A model generated the notes under the pieces. That model was not told the DNA's origin, made no database searches, and saw nothing but the letters and a program-made list of their open reading frames with translations. From assembly GCF_001638985.1 (NCBI RefSeq), contig NW_017265139.1, positions 1,178,001 through 1,242,000 of the forward strand: a stretch of DNA of 64,000 nt. Reading direction: 5' to 3'. The first letter of the stretch is position 1, and each line of letters begins with the position of its first letter. Shown one piece after another: positions 11,081 through 23,092 of the stretch. Both the position numbers and the translations under genes were made by a program. Origin of the DNA: Phycomyces blakesleeanus NRRL 1555(-) (lineage: Eukaryota > Mucoromycota > Mucoromycetes > Mucorales > Phycomycetaceae).

Positions 11081-13741
11081 TATCTTTGAGGGAAAAAAAG
11101 CTTGCTTATAAAAGAGAATATATGCTATGATATTATTTCCATGCTTAAATACGTCTATTAAAATATTCTTACTTATTTGATAAAGTACTGAGCTATTATT
11201 TCATTAGTTTGCAGAGCGTTTCCTATAGTTTGCAAGTCCAATAGAATAAATGATTGTTGGGCTATCATCCAAGTAGTCGTTATTTTCCAATAGTAATTGC
11301 TTGTGTACCTTAAAATATTACTAGTGGAGTATAATACATAAAATAGTAGCTTTATTAAGAGTAGATTGTAATTAAAGTATATTTTTAGCTTCTACATTGC
11401 CTACGGACTAGTAATTATTATATATTGGGTTTATGAGTCTGTGCGCAAAATAATAAAAAATAATGCAACGTATTTGATTATTTGATTATAACATTGATTA
11501 AAATAAGCTATATAAAAATAAAAATAAATAAATACGTGTTTATGAATGATTTTTTAATGAGTACAGAAGTGCCTTTAGAAATGTGGATCAGGTAATATTA
11601 ATATTATATCTCGAATTATTGACAAAAGCTTTGTGCTATAAGTTTTCTATAATTATCAAAACCAGTTAAATTTTATGCTGCCAAGCAAAATAATAATAAT
11701 GAAGATGATTACAGATCTGAAATAGCAAAATATTATAAGTGCACCATATATTAATTTACACATATCTACATGCGTGTATGCTTAATCAAATAAGTTAATT
11801 TCGTTCTCAGATAAAGGTTTAAAGTAGAAATACATTGTCTTTACGGTAAACCAATATAATGTGATAGCTAGAAAATATTCTTAGGATAGTAATATTTGGA
11901 TTCATAATAGCAATTGGTAGAAAATTACACTATACTTATTAAATCATTACTTTTGTGTATTTTTTTTTGGCTATTCAAAAGAAGAAGACATATTTTGAAG
12001 GCAAAAAATAAATAAATATTTAATTCATCCTTCAAAAATATTCCAGCCTATTTACCAGTTCGTATGAATAATGACGTGAGGTATTACGGGTACATTTCAT
12101 GTCATGGTTAATGAACAAATGGGCTAACTGCAGTTATTGACCTTCAATTATTATTTTAGACTTGTAATATTTGGGCGTGTGTGCTTATTTTAAGACTCTT
12201 TTATTGTATTTGAAGATACAATGCCAAATCAATTTTTTAATATGTTATTTACTCCATGGTATCTATAGTTACCAATATATATATATATTCTTTTTATGTG
12301 TAAAGTTGTTAGGAATAAAATAAGTATAGTGAATATTATTGTTGACCAGCCTACCTAAGATACAATTTGACTTTTCCGATTGTGTACCCTATCTTGTTGA
12401 ATTATGCCACGAATTTTTATTCCGACTTTTCAAGCTCTTTTTATGGTATCGGGTATTTAACACCAATGAGTGATAGTCAAAAGTATAAAAGTACTTTATC
12501 TGTGTTGATCGATCACTTGAGACTTGTATATTGATGTGGTGGAATAAGTTTATTGTAGTATAAATATTCTGCCGCACTCTTTTTTTTTGATGTGCACAGA
12601 TCAAAAAATTAAGCATATGAAACAAAGACTAGAGTTTTAACCCCGTATTATTGAATTAAAGTTTTATGTTTTATTTGAAAGAAAAAAAAAGGCAGTGTGG
12701 ACAGATATAGATTATTATTTTCTGTTAGATAAGTCCCATTTTGACCCTTTTTATTATTATTATTATTATTATCCTTGATTAATTCTTTCAATCTACCCAC
12801 ATCAAATGAATAGCTATTTAAACTAGAAAGAATAAATTATCATCGTATTAAGCTCTGAGTTTCACCATACATTTATTTTTTTACTCAGATTAGGTGCATT
12901 GTAATTAAATAAAATGCATATATTAAATTATAAAACTTAATTACGCTAAACAAATACTAGGAATTTAAAACACAGAACAGTTGTAATTATCTAGTTTCCA
13001 GTTTCATAACTCAATGTTGCAATAATTATTATATTATATGTATTTCGCCAGCTTGATGTAGGGTTCTTTTTTTTTTGGTTATAAGACTAGATAATTGGCT
13101 GAAGTTATATAATTAAATATGATTAATTAATAAATAAATATTTCAATAAAAAACACACATACTGAAAATGTATACTGTTGTTATTATTAACAAGAGTTAT
13201 TGAAAACAAAAAAAAAGTAAAATAAAGCGATTATGGATAATGGACAGAATAATATTTTAGATAGTTCTAGATAGATGGGTCTCTTTTTGTTATTTTTGTT
13301 TTGTTTTAAGTAATTTATATTGAAATATCTAGCGGAAAGAATATTTTCTACTAAACAACCTAAGCTCGCATTATAGCTAATGTCTTTTGTAGGGTGAATG
13401 AGGTTAAGAAATTATTTCTATTGCGCTGTATCGCGCGATTTTTGTCTAGTTATTCCATCAAGCAGCTCGGTAATACAAAATTTAAACTTTACCACATTGA
13501 TTGCACGCCCATTAATAATACAAGGAATGTACAGCGGTTATACTATTTAGAGCCTTGATTTGGTTTGAGTTAGTTTTGAAAAGGGAATACATAGATACAA
13601 ACATTTATGCTAGGGCATATATATATATATCTAATATTTCTATAAAGAAAGTACGATAAGAGAAAGGGGTACCATTGTAATGCACTCAATTTGAGGCTCT
13701 TATAAGTTAAAGATGAATTGGATTTTGTAGATTCAAAACCA

Positions 13742-13776
<35 letters not shown>

Positions 13777-15434
13777 CATTTAAAGTAAGGAAGATTATAA
13801 TATATAATCTCAAGATCTTTGATAGCATATGATTCTAGGGGATGACTCAATAGAGCCATAGATTTAAAATGTCCTTTATATATATATTAGGAGCTACATA
13901 AATAATATATAAGCTTGGCACGAGAACTATTATTCTCGGACCGTGAGTTTGATATGTGTACTAACTCCATCTTGTAGGATAATTTCTTCTTTCTTTCTTT
14001 TTTTTTCTTTTTTTCTTTTTTTCCTTTTTTTCCTTTCTTCCTTTTAAAGAAATATAGATTTACTAAACACATTAAATTATCCGTAACGCTAACTTCTGAT
14101 TTGGCCTCTCTCTCTCTTTTTTTTTTTTAAAAAAAAGAATAGTAATAATAATAATTAGTCTATACTTATTAGAGATGTATAATGTGATTGTATCTCGGGG
14201 GAGAATTCGATCCAATAAAATATATATTTGAGAATTTTATAGTTAAATAAATATATCAGAGTCCTTTTGCTGATTTGTGTATTCAAACTAATGCTGTACT
14301 CTCTTTACTATAATTTTGCGGTTACCTAAATAATAAGCGTGTTAAGAATTTATGTAAATATTGTACTATATTATCTTTTGAGACACATGTTATCTCGACA
14401 ATTCCTATACTTGTGATGCTCTTTTTATAGGAATAAAATCATAACCACACTATCATTTTGAAATGGCTCGAGCACATCTTAATCCTATTTTATTAACAGA
14501 AGCTTTCACAATAATTTAAATATTCTGTACAAGATATATCGGCTTTATTGCTATAAATGCTTTGTATTTTCCTTAACTAATAATAATGTATCTATATAAA
14601 TACCTGGATTTAGATTGTGTAGCTATCAAAAAATATTTTGACGAGTAAATCTAGTAATTACACACACACAGAAAATTAAATATATTTCTATTAAATTGAA
14701 TAGCTATCTAGATTTATTTTTAGAAAAGGCTACGCGTAAAAACATTTATGTGAATGTGTATGCTATTTCTTTTTTTTTTAAAAAAAAAAGTATTAGATAT
14801 GTGTGGGTTAGGCTCTTATCGCACAATTTTTACGATACTATGATACTATTATTGTTATTTTTATTATTATTAGAAAATAGCAAATAGTCAAGTGCTTATA
14901 ATCTATTTAGTTCTGAACATTGAGCTTGATTTTTTTTATGAAACATTACTATAACTTTAAGAATGAAATTTTCACTCCGGTTTTGTATATATTTGACTAG
15001 CGCACGGTTACTTTATCTGTCAAATTGGCATGTAAATAAATCAGAATAATCGAGACAACAATCTATATAATATCCTAAAAGTTTTATTACAGAATTGAGA
15101 ACAAAACTACTATCAATATTAATATCGATACCATAGTAGCAGCAGCAGCAGCAGCAACGACAACAACAAAGAAGCCATTTCAGTACATTAAATAACGTCA
15201 ATTACTATACTTATGAAGTCTGCTATTGAAATAAACATGTATATATATATAAGATTTCATTGGTTATCTTATAATATACTATCTGATAATAGCTTACTTA
15301 AATCTAAAGGTAGGGTTTAATAACGCGTAACTCCTGAGAAGCTAACAATGAATTATTTATGGTAATGGAAAAGTGTTACCGTTTTGAATAAAAAGAAATG
15401 TACTCAAGGGTAGCAACCCAGATTTTTTTGTAAC
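10635..15434. other. Gene-free AT-rich region with microsatellites
   Basis: About 4.8 kb with no supported gene. Visible items: an AAT repeat (11049-11079); an inverted pair TACTTTATCAAATAAG / CTTATTTGATAAAGTA around 11031-11047 and 11170-11186; a TTA repeat near 12752; an AT run (13746-13772); T12A8 (14117-14136) and T10A10 (14770-14789) junctions; and an AGC repeat near 15138. ORFs here are AT-driven and low-complexity. Confidence 0.6.
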
Positions 15435-15653
15435 ATATATAGTAAATTCAAAAACCGGGCCAGCAAATGTAAAAATTGTACTCCGCAACTTATATCTTCT
15501 TGAGTTCTTATTCTTTCGCGATAGTTTTAATACACTCTAGGACATCTGTTAAAGAGCTACAACATACTATGCTAGTATAGATATATATATATAGTATTAA
15601 TAAAAAGTTATATGAAAAAAAGTGGAAATTTTCAGTGGCCCGGTTTTTAGGTA
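15435..15653 (+). repeat. Left terminal inverted repeat of Tc1 element 1
   Basis: 219 bp, reverse complement of 16861-17080. The outer motif AAAAACCGGGCCAGC begins near 15450 and the inner motif CAGTGGCCCGGTTTTTAGG near 15633. Confidence 0.88.
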
Positions 15654-15830
15654 TGGGCCAAAAAATAGAGTAAAGCATTATTTCTTTACTTTTAATGCAG
15701 AACTGCTTTATGATAATTTTTATACGGAGTGTGTCTTGTCATTATATCACAATCATCCAAACAAAATAGATATATTATATTGAATTTTTCAGAGTTTTCC
15801 TTGTTCCTTTGCTCAACTTTTAAAACAAAA

Positions 15831-16847
15831 ATGTCTCCCATCTCACGCGACAAAATACTCTCAATTGAAGTTGAACTTAGACACGGAAAGTCTACAGCCG
15901 AGGTAGCAAAGATTGTTGGTGTTTCGCAGACTTCTGTCAAGAGATATCGAAGAAAATTGAACATCTCTACCTCAGTTCCTGGGGGTAGACCTGCCCAAAT
16001 CGATGAAAGGCTCGCCCACCGTATCATCTATGCATTCCTAAATGAGGAATTTATGACAACAACAGAGGCAGAGAGACGGCTATGTGGTGAAGGTTTTGCT
16101 GTCAAGGCTCCAGCAATCCACACCTTGCTAAAAGCATCTGGGTTCATCTGTACCTTGGAACCACCTCCGAAGGTAAAAACAAACCCCGCTATCCGCAAGC
16201 AGCGTATGGAGTTCGCAAGGAACTATATCAACTTCACCGTGGAGGACTGGAAGTGTGTTGTCTTCTCAGACGAATGTAAGGTGAATCGCTTTGGCTCGGA
16301 TGGAAAGAGATGGAGGTGGAAGTTGAAGAAGTCGGCAATTAAAAAATATAAGGGTAAGACTTCCCCTGTTCGTGCTGGAGGACACATTATGGTTTGGGGA
16401 TGCTTTTCGTCCAGAGGTCACGGAGAGCTTCTCAAGATCAATGAAACCATGACAAGCCCAAAATACGTAACAGTTTTGGAGCAGGGTTTACTGAAGACCT
16501 TGAAGAAGCAGAATCTCATCAAGTCCGATATCATGTTTTTGCATGATAACGCCCGGTCACACACTGCAGCCAATACCAGAAAGTGGTTGAAGGCAGAGGA
16601 AATTGAGGTCATTGATTTCCCACCGTTTTCGCCTGACCTTAATCCCATCGAAAACCTTTGGGCGTACACAAAGGGTAAACTCTACCAATATGAAGAGCCA
16701 GCCAGCTCAATGAGGGAATTGTGGTCCCGTTTCCAGAATGAGTGGGATAGTATCCCAGAGGAAATGTGCAAGGATCTAATTGAATCCATGCAAAGCAGAA
16801 TGCATAAATGCATTTTGAAGAAAGGGTATCTTATTAATGAAAAATAA
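15831..16847 (+). CDS. Tc1-like (DD34E) transposase, intact
   Basis: 338 residues from the ATG at 15831. I prefer this over the upstream in-frame start at 15729 because the protein then opens directly with the helix-turn-helix region, like relatives. Residues 1-60 hold a paired-type HTH (ELRHGKSTAEVAKIVGVSQ), followed by a GRP-like linker (GGRPAQ). Catalytic residues are the Asp of VVFSDECK, the Asp of FLHDNARSHT and the Glu of SPDLNPIENLW. Thirty-four residues separate the last two, so DD34E. No stops or frameshifts interrupt it. It cuts and pastes DNA at TA sites in the nucleus. With near-identical terminal repeats around it, this copy may still be active. Confidence 0.93.
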   Translation: MSPISRDKILSIEVELRHGKSTAEVAKIVGVSQTSVKRYRRKLNISTSVPGGRPAQIDERLAHRIIYAFLNEEFMTTTEAERRLCGEGFAVKAPAIHTLLKASGFICTLEPPPKVKTNPAIRKQRMEFARNYINFTVEDWKCVVFSDECKVNRFGSDGKRWRWKLKKSAIKKYKGKTSPVRAGGHIMVWGCFSSRGHGELLKINETMTSPKYVTVLEQGLLKTLKKQNLIKSDIMFLHDNARSHTAANTRKWLKAEEIEVIDFPPFSPDLNPIENLWAYTKGKLYQYEEPASSMRELWSRFQNEWDSIPEEMCKDLIESMQSRMHKCILKKGYLINEK

Positions 16848-16860
16848 AAAAAGATACCTT

Positions 16861-17080
16861 TACCTAAAAAACCGGGCCACTGAAAATTTCCACTTTTTTT
16901 CATATAACTTTTTATTAATACTATATATATATATCTATACTAGCATAGTATGTTGTAGCTCTTTAACAGATGTCCTAGAGTGTATTAAAACTATCGCGAA
17001 AGAATAAGAACTCAAGAAGATATAAGTTGCGGAGTACAATTTTTACATTTGCTGGCCCGGTTTTTGAATTTACTATATAT
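16861..17080 (-). repeat. Right terminal inverted repeat of Tc1 element 1
   Basis: 220 bp, reverse complement of 15435-15653 with one extra T. Its outer end lies in the TA tract where the next transposon begins. Confidence 0.88.
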
Positions 17081-17081
17081 A

Positions 17082-18427
17082 CACTCCGACAATAAAAATC
17101 ATCGATGAACCACATTTTTCATGCTGCTTTTTTTATAACATTCTTTACCTTTCTCTTCCTCACACCTTTACCTCAAACTTAACCACCAATGTCGAAAAGT
17201 AATAAAAGAATTAAAACTACTCCCTCCAGACGCGAGCTGTCAGATTTTGAGCGTGGAGGCATTGTTTGGCTCTCAAAAGCCGATCATACTCCAACTGACA
17301 TTGCAAACCGTATGAACATTCCTAGAACTATAGTTTTCGATACAATAAAGCGCTGGGAGACTACTGGAACAGCCAAGACAAATACCAGACCTGGGAGACC
17401 AAAGAAACTTAGTGTAACAAACGTTACAAGTCTTTGTTTGAGTGTGAGACGTAATCCTTTTGAGAGTTATGGATACCACCAGGCAAATTTGGGAGCTGCT
17501 GGCGTTATTGTCTGTAGACAGACAGTTATCCAATACCTACGAGCAAAAGGCTTCGGTTCTTACACCCCTGTATCTAAACAAAAGTTAACCTGTGAGCAGA
17601 AAAAGAATCGGTTGCGTTAGGCTAGAGCTAGGGCCAGTTTTAGCATCGAAGACTGGAGCAGAGTGGTGTGGTCAGATGAGTCGAGGTTCATGGTGAAAGG
17701 AAATGATTCTGACCCATCGGTAATTGGTAAACGAGGGGAGAGGCACCAGGAACGCCATATACGAACAACAGAAAAGTATGGAAAAGGTTCCGTGATGGTA
17801 TGAGATTGTTTCCAGGCTGGTGGCATTGGACCATTATCGTTTATCGAAGGATCTGTAGACCAAGATGCATACGTCAATTGTCTGTCTAAGGACTTCAATC
17901 CCTGGTACAAACAATTGAATGAAGAACATGACACCATGTTCACATTCCAAGAAGATGGTGCTAGCTGTCATACTGGGTCCTACACGACGTGGTGGAAAAA
18001 CCGTTGGGAGATTAAACGATTTGACTACTGGCCGTCGCAAAGTCCAGATTTGAACCCAATTGAGCATGTCTGGTATGCCCTAAAGGCCAAGGTTCAAGAG
18101 AGAAAGATCTCTATTAACAATGTGCAAGATCTAAAGGCCTGTATTCTTCAGGAATGGGAGTTGCTTGACCCTGGAGTTCTGCAAACTCTTGTGGCAAGTA
18201 TTCCTGACAGAGTTAAAGCATTCATAAAAGCTCGTGGTGATCATACCGTATATTAAACCTCATTTTTTTATTTTTATTCTATAATATATATACATTTCTC
18301 TATAACAACACAATGTTTGGTTTTATTTTGTCAACTTCTTGAGAAGATATAGCATAATGAAGTTGATGTATGGTTTATTCGGGGGTAGAAATCAAAGATT
18401 TTGTCGGTGATTTCAGTTTTGGGAGTG
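17082..18427 (+). mobile_element. Second Tc1/mariner element, inactivated
   Basis: About 1346 bp. The tips are CACTCCGACAA... at 17082 and ...GGAGTG ending at 18427, each bordered by TA inside TATATA tracts. The terminal repeats are short (about 27 bp) and imperfect: the left reads ACACTCCGACAATAAAAATC and the right end, reversed, starts ACACTCCCAAAACTGAAATC. It encloses a transposase with two stops. It abuts element 1 exactly, so one element probably used the TA tract at the edge of the other. Confidence 0.8.
17189..18256 (+). pseudogene. Tc1-like transposase with two in-frame stops
   Basis: One reading frame runs from 17189 to 18256 (about 355 codons) but is broken by TAG at 17618-17620 and TGA at 17801-17803. 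Before the first stop lies an HTH region (LSDFERGGIVWLSKADHTP) and a GRPKK linker. After it come WSDESRF with the first Asp, FQEDGASCHTG with the second Asp and SPDLNPIEHVW with the Glu; about 35 residues separate the last two. In relatives the broken positions are usually Trp (RLRWAR and VMVWGCF), so both stops fit TGG to TAG/TGA change. The next codon GAT where Gly is expected also fits G to A. It is not functional as read. Confidence 0.85.
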
Positions 18428-19102
18428 TATATATATATATATGTATATATATGCTTGAAGGATTCAAAATAAGAAAATGTATGTCTGGTGCCATACTCTG
18501 CTTAGAACAACGAAAGTACTCAGCTGATTCTTATTCTATTTTATATTTACTTTTGAGGGTCAACTCCATTTTCTTCTCCCTTTCCTCCCTTCTCATATAA
18601 TATGGCCCTACTTAACACTATATCTTATATCAAAGTATCTGCTTATATATATACGAAAGAGGTACATGTTAGACTATATATAAATAGAGAATATAAAAAA
18701 AAACATTATATTGTTGTTATAGAGAAAATAAAATAAAGATCTCGAGATTTTGGTAGATGTAAAAGAATTTTCTATTTATTATTACTATAAATTTGCGCGT
18801 TAATTATTATAATATTATTATTTTTATTAGAAATCAGTACGCAGCTTGCGCATACATTTTTTTTGTGTTTTCGTGAAACAACTTGTCACTATAGTAACAA
18901 CTACTATTATTTTTATGGTTTATTATTATAATAGATAGTAGTAATTATTCAGTAGTGATTAGACAACACAATACTATATTTTGTGCCATGAATATAGGGT
19001 TTTTTTTTGAAACTGTCAACAATACACACACAAATACATATATCATACAGGGCATATAAATAAAGAGATAGACAGAGGATCCAAGAGAGATAAAGAGCGA
19101 GA

Positions 19103-19176
<74 letters not shown>

Positions 19177-19257
19177 TATGCGTGTATGTGTATAGAAATA
19201 AATGTCATAGCCCCAAGATGTGGAGAAAAACAAATGCAAAGTTTTGTAAATAATATT
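18428..19257. other. Intergenic with large AAT microsatellite
   Basis: No gene seen. AT-rich DNA downstream of the C2H2 gene, including the AAT array listed separately and a TA tract at 18428-18451. Confidence 0.6.
19105..19176. repeat. AAT/ATT trinucleotide microsatellite
   Basis: About 24 uninterrupted AAT units. Read on the minus strand it yields poly-Ile or poly-Tyr frames that are artefacts. It lies about 80 bp past the stop of the C2H2 gene, perhaps in its 3' UTR. Confidence 0.9.
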
Positions 19258-20270
19258 CTATAAGGGAGGAAAATCGAATTCGTTGATGTACTGTAGTAAT
19301 GAATTTTGGTAGATATTTAAGTTATCTATGCTTGCTGAGCAATCAGAAAAATACGAGAGATGGTTGTTAGGGTGGGTTACAGTTTGATGGGAGAATGGTA
19401 GAGAAATTGGGTCTGCTATAGACAGACGGTCCATACGACCTAGATCGGTATATGTATTCACCAGCTGTGTATTTACTGGGGATGGGGTAACCCACTGCAT
19501 GAGATTATAGTTGATATCATCAGGCTGTTTGTACTCGTAATAGACTTGTGTTTCAGTAGGATAGAGAGCTGCGGATTGATTGATAGAACCATGGGTGTAT
19601 GTCTCAAGTCCAGCACACGTTGGGAGGGAAGACCAGCTGGACATGCTATCATCCAGCACAGATCCCTCTGAAGATGTGGAGACCTTTCTGGGGATGTAGG
19701 CTCTTTCTGATGGCGATGAGATATCTCTTGGGGGACATGGCTGGAGTGGCCGAGGCGCGATTGAAAAAATACGTCTTGCCTCGACCATGTTGTGACACGA
19801 GTCGGAGGATTCATTTCCAGACGTTCGTTTAATCAAACTCTGAACTCTTCGAATACGTTCTTCGGAAGAAAGTCTGTGTGGAGACACCGGCTTCTTATGA
19901 ACCTTTAGATGTCGACGCAGGTTACTGATAACGGCGAATCGACGACCACATCTTAGACTAATTCAAAACGAGCTGTTAGTAAAAATTACAATGACAGAAA
20001 GTAGTAGTAGTAGTAGAAGAAGAAGAAGAGAGAGAGAGAGAGAGAAAAAAATACTTACTGGCTACATGCAAATGGTTTCTCCCCAGTGTGTGTATACATG
20101 TGGGTCCTTAGCGCACTTGGCCGAGTAAAATGTTTATGACAAGTCGTGCACTGGTACCCTTTCTTTTCAGTAGACGAGTCCGAGAATTTTTCATAAATTT
20201 GGTCTTGAGCTCCAAAAGTCAATTTATTGTCCATAGTGTGTCCAGTCAGTATGGTTGATAGAGTAACCAT
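19258..20270 (-). CDS. C2H2 zinc-finger transcription factor (two fingers)
   Basis: Two exons (20270-20059 and 19957-19258) encode 303 residues. Finger 1 (about 40-60) is CTTCHKHF...RTHMYTH, then a TGEKPF linker. Finger 2 (about 68-92) spans the intron: ACSHLRCGRRF...RRHLKVH, with four residues between its cysteines as in GCGRRF-type fungal fingers. The remaining ~210 residues are Ser/Pro-rich and acidic, with several Tyr/Asn-rich patches (YPTETQVYYEYKQ), likely an activation or regulatory tail. No other domain is visible. A nuclear DNA-binding regulator is certain by family; the target genes cannot be told. An alternative start at internal Met13 is possible. Confidence 0.87.
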
Positions 20271-20732
20271 GTGTAGTAAGTAGTAGTAAAGATAATAAAG
20301 ATAACTTATTAAAGCTCTGAAATGAGATAAGGATAGGAATAAGAAAGTAATATAAAGAAAGAGAAAAAGAGAGGATTGGAGACTTTAAAGAGAATGTATG
20401 AAATACAGAAAGGAAAGGGTATTAAGGTTTTGTAGACGCTGCTTTTGATAAAATTGTAAAGAGGTAAATAATATATATGTAATATATATTTATATATTTA
20501 TATAGATGCCATGAGTATCAGTTTGATGTTTCTCAAGCTTTAAAACAAAAGGTTAAATAGAGTTGATTATAAAAAAATTATAAATGATTTGTATACATAA
20601 TGTCTATAGTACTGTCCAACCCCCTTTTTTTCACTTCCTATTAAGATTGAATATAAAACATATATATTTTCTCTATATGTTTTTTTTATAACCTATGAAT
20701 AAGACGTGTTAACACTTGAACTATACGCATTT

Positions 20733-20771
<39 letters not shown>

Positions 20772-21048
20772 ATAATATTACTATCTGATTAAAAATTCTT
20801 AAGTAAAAAGCTTTTCTATGTTGTTATTATTTTTACAAAGCACTGAATATTTATAGATAGTTGTATAATGAAATCAATTGATTTTTTTATAGATTGATTC
20901 TCTTCTTTCTTGTAGTACTTATTGAAACCTAAGAAAGTAAAGGTCAGTGCTTTTCTCCTGACAAGATCGACTACAAAAGGGGCAGCCTATGTGCGTCTTC
21001 AATAAACATAATTAAAACATTCTTTCTGACCAATAAATTCTCTTAAAA
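20271..21048. other. Intergenic between divergent genes
   Basis: Shared upstream region of the C2H2 gene (minus) and the small gene at 21049 (plus). It holds a TA/TG dinucleotide tract (20733-20772). The 100 bp before 21049 are less AT-rich (GACAAGATCGACTAC, AAAAGGGGCAGCC) and may be the promoter of the small gene. Confidence 0.55.
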
Positions 21049-21463
21049 ATGCGCCATTATACATTCTTTTCATCTCGTGCCTACAAAGCATCCCTTATTA
21101 TCGGTCCCATATCTCCCTCCACTACTTCTAGAAAGTTTCGTCAGTGTAACCAGGTATTCGACTGTTTTGCTTAGCATGCTTTTGTACATCCAAAAATATC
21201 TAGTTGGAATATAGAACATGCCTTTTATGTAGCTGCTGCTCTAGTTACCGAATATTGAAAGAATATTAGAAGAACTTAATGAACTTTCTGCTTTTGGGAC
21301 TACTGCCATAAACGTAGTTGATAAATATATATGTAAGTATTATTTGTATTGATCTATTTTTAAGTTAGCAAATAAAGAGAATATATACATATTCTCATTT
21401 TCTAAGTACTTTAAACTCGTATCTCTTACTGCAGCTAAAAAAGTGAATAAAATATACATGTAG
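21049..21463 (+). CDS. Small unknown three-exon gene, possibly mitochondrial
   Basis: I built three exons by splice signals: 21049-21153, 21245-21332 and 21435-21463. They use CAG|GTATTC, CTAG, AT|GTAAGT and GCAG junctions, and the phases close to 73 residues. Exon 1 reads MRHYTFFSSRAYKASLII..., Arg/Ser-rich without acids like a mitochondrial presequence. Exon 2 gives an amphipathic segment, IERILEELNELSAFGTTAI, and exon 3 a short basic tail. I do not recognise the family. Single ORFs here are too short for standard length cut-offs, so this gene is easily missed. Support is the perfect phase closure and the higher GC of the exons against the flanks. RNA evidence is lacking, and exon 3 is the least certain. 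Confidence 0.5.
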
Positions 21464-23047
21464 TATGTTTTAAAGGGTAAGTAAAAAAAAAACGCCAGTT
21501 TGCTAAATCAATACCAATATCGTGTGGCGTAATACGCGTAGAGAGTTTTTAAATTTAAAATTGTAGCACAGGTTAGTAGTAAAATGTGTATAGATTCAGA
21601 ATAAACGAGAATATTTTCAAGTTACAAAAGTAAAATATGGCCAAGGGGATTATAGCAGAATATATGTTCTTTTTGATATTTCTTGTGTTTTATATGATTT
21701 AATAGAAAATATATCTTTTATAAAGCTATATAGGTGTATACATAACTTTCATTGATTGTATAGTGTATTTAATAAAAAGTGTTTCTTTTTGGGGAGTTAT
21801 CTGCCCCGATTATTAGCTAGATTGTCTTCTTCCTGGGTATTCTTTATACCCAGAAAATATATAACAATACTCAATGCTAACAAAGTAAAAGTTACTCCTG
21901 TAATTACGTACTATAAGTATTACATAATTATATGATAGCTAAGAAACTTTTAATTGAAGTATAAAGTCAAAATAACAATAATAAGAAGAGGAAGAGGAAG
22001 AAGCAGAAGCAAGCTAAAACGAGCTCGTTGAACTCAAAAAAAAAAAACACTCGGGGACTTCAAGACCGATCATAAAAATATAAATTTCCGGATTAAATAA
22101 TTTTAGATTTGGTAACTCTTACCTAAAAGTACAGACATAACACTAAAAAGCATGTAAAGAATGTAGTTCAGTACGACAAATATATGCTGAAATAAGAATT
22201 ATCAACAAGGATTTTCCTCGATTTTATGTGTATGTAAATATGCCTATATTTGAACTTCAAATAAATCGAGTGTTTTGAAAGTCTTTGAAGTAGTAGTGTC
22301 AGTTTTAACATCGTGTGTTCGCGAGCTTTTTTTTTTTTTTTAAAAAAAAAAGAAAATGTAGCTATATTTTATTTTATTTTATTTTATTATATTATATATT
22401 ATTATTTCTTTAAAAGAAGTCTGAGTTAAGTTTAAATTTTTCAAGACACATTGAATGTCAAAAACAGAAATAGGAGTGATACAGGTCAGGAAGACAACCG
22501 AGAGTTCTGCAAAAAGAAAAGGAATAAAAAAAAGGCCAAGGCTCAAACATTTAACTGGTATTTAAAATGCAGATTACTTTATATGCACAAAGTTTGAACA
22601 GTTCATAATTAAAAAAGTGGACATTGTAACAAAATAACTAGGTAAATTCCCTAAAGAAGATAGCAAAACAAACCGAAACTATTACAATACAATATAAAAT
22701 TAGTGTACATAAAGGAAAAGCAAATAAAAAGGTGATAAAGAACAGAAAGTTTATACAGCGGGTAAAATTAATGACAGGCCAAAATTCAACAACAACAAAA
22801 TAATAATAATAATAATAATAATACCACCACCATAATTACTACTACCAATAAACTAACCGAATAATATTTATACCAAAGAAGTGATCATTGCACAAGATGT
22901 TTTAATTTTGTCACAATCGCCAAAAAATAATACCACGCACAGAAGGTCAATAGAATCAAGATACAAAAAGTGATATCCCATCCTCTGTACCTTTCTTTTT
23001 TTTTTCTTAAAAAAAAAGAATCTAGAAGCTGTCTAGAAGAACCCAAA

Positions 23048-23092
<45 letters not shown>

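Larger units (their letters stand above)
15435..17080 (+). mobile_element. Tc1/mariner element with long terminal inverted repeats
   Basis: A 1646-bp element bounded by inverted repeats 15435-15653 and 16861-17080. It encloses one intact DDE transposase (15831-16847). By eye the two arms are the same apart from one extra T near the inner end, so the copy is young. The ends lie in TATATA tracts, consistent with TA target choice but hiding the exact duplication. Each arm carries the motif AAAAACCGGGCCA near its outer end and the inverted form TGGCCCGGTTTTT near its inner end, giving paired candidate transposase-binding sites. Confidence 0.88.

Noticed and set aside
12389..14887. Short AT-rich ORFs (for example 12389-12625, 13570-13779, 14696-14887)
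   Set aside because: Composition follows the local AT and microsatellite content; no motifs, no splice context, no GC rise.
18945..19239. Poly-Ile and poly-Tyr ORFs on the minus strand
   Set aside because: They are translations of the AAT microsatellite and have no other coding signal.
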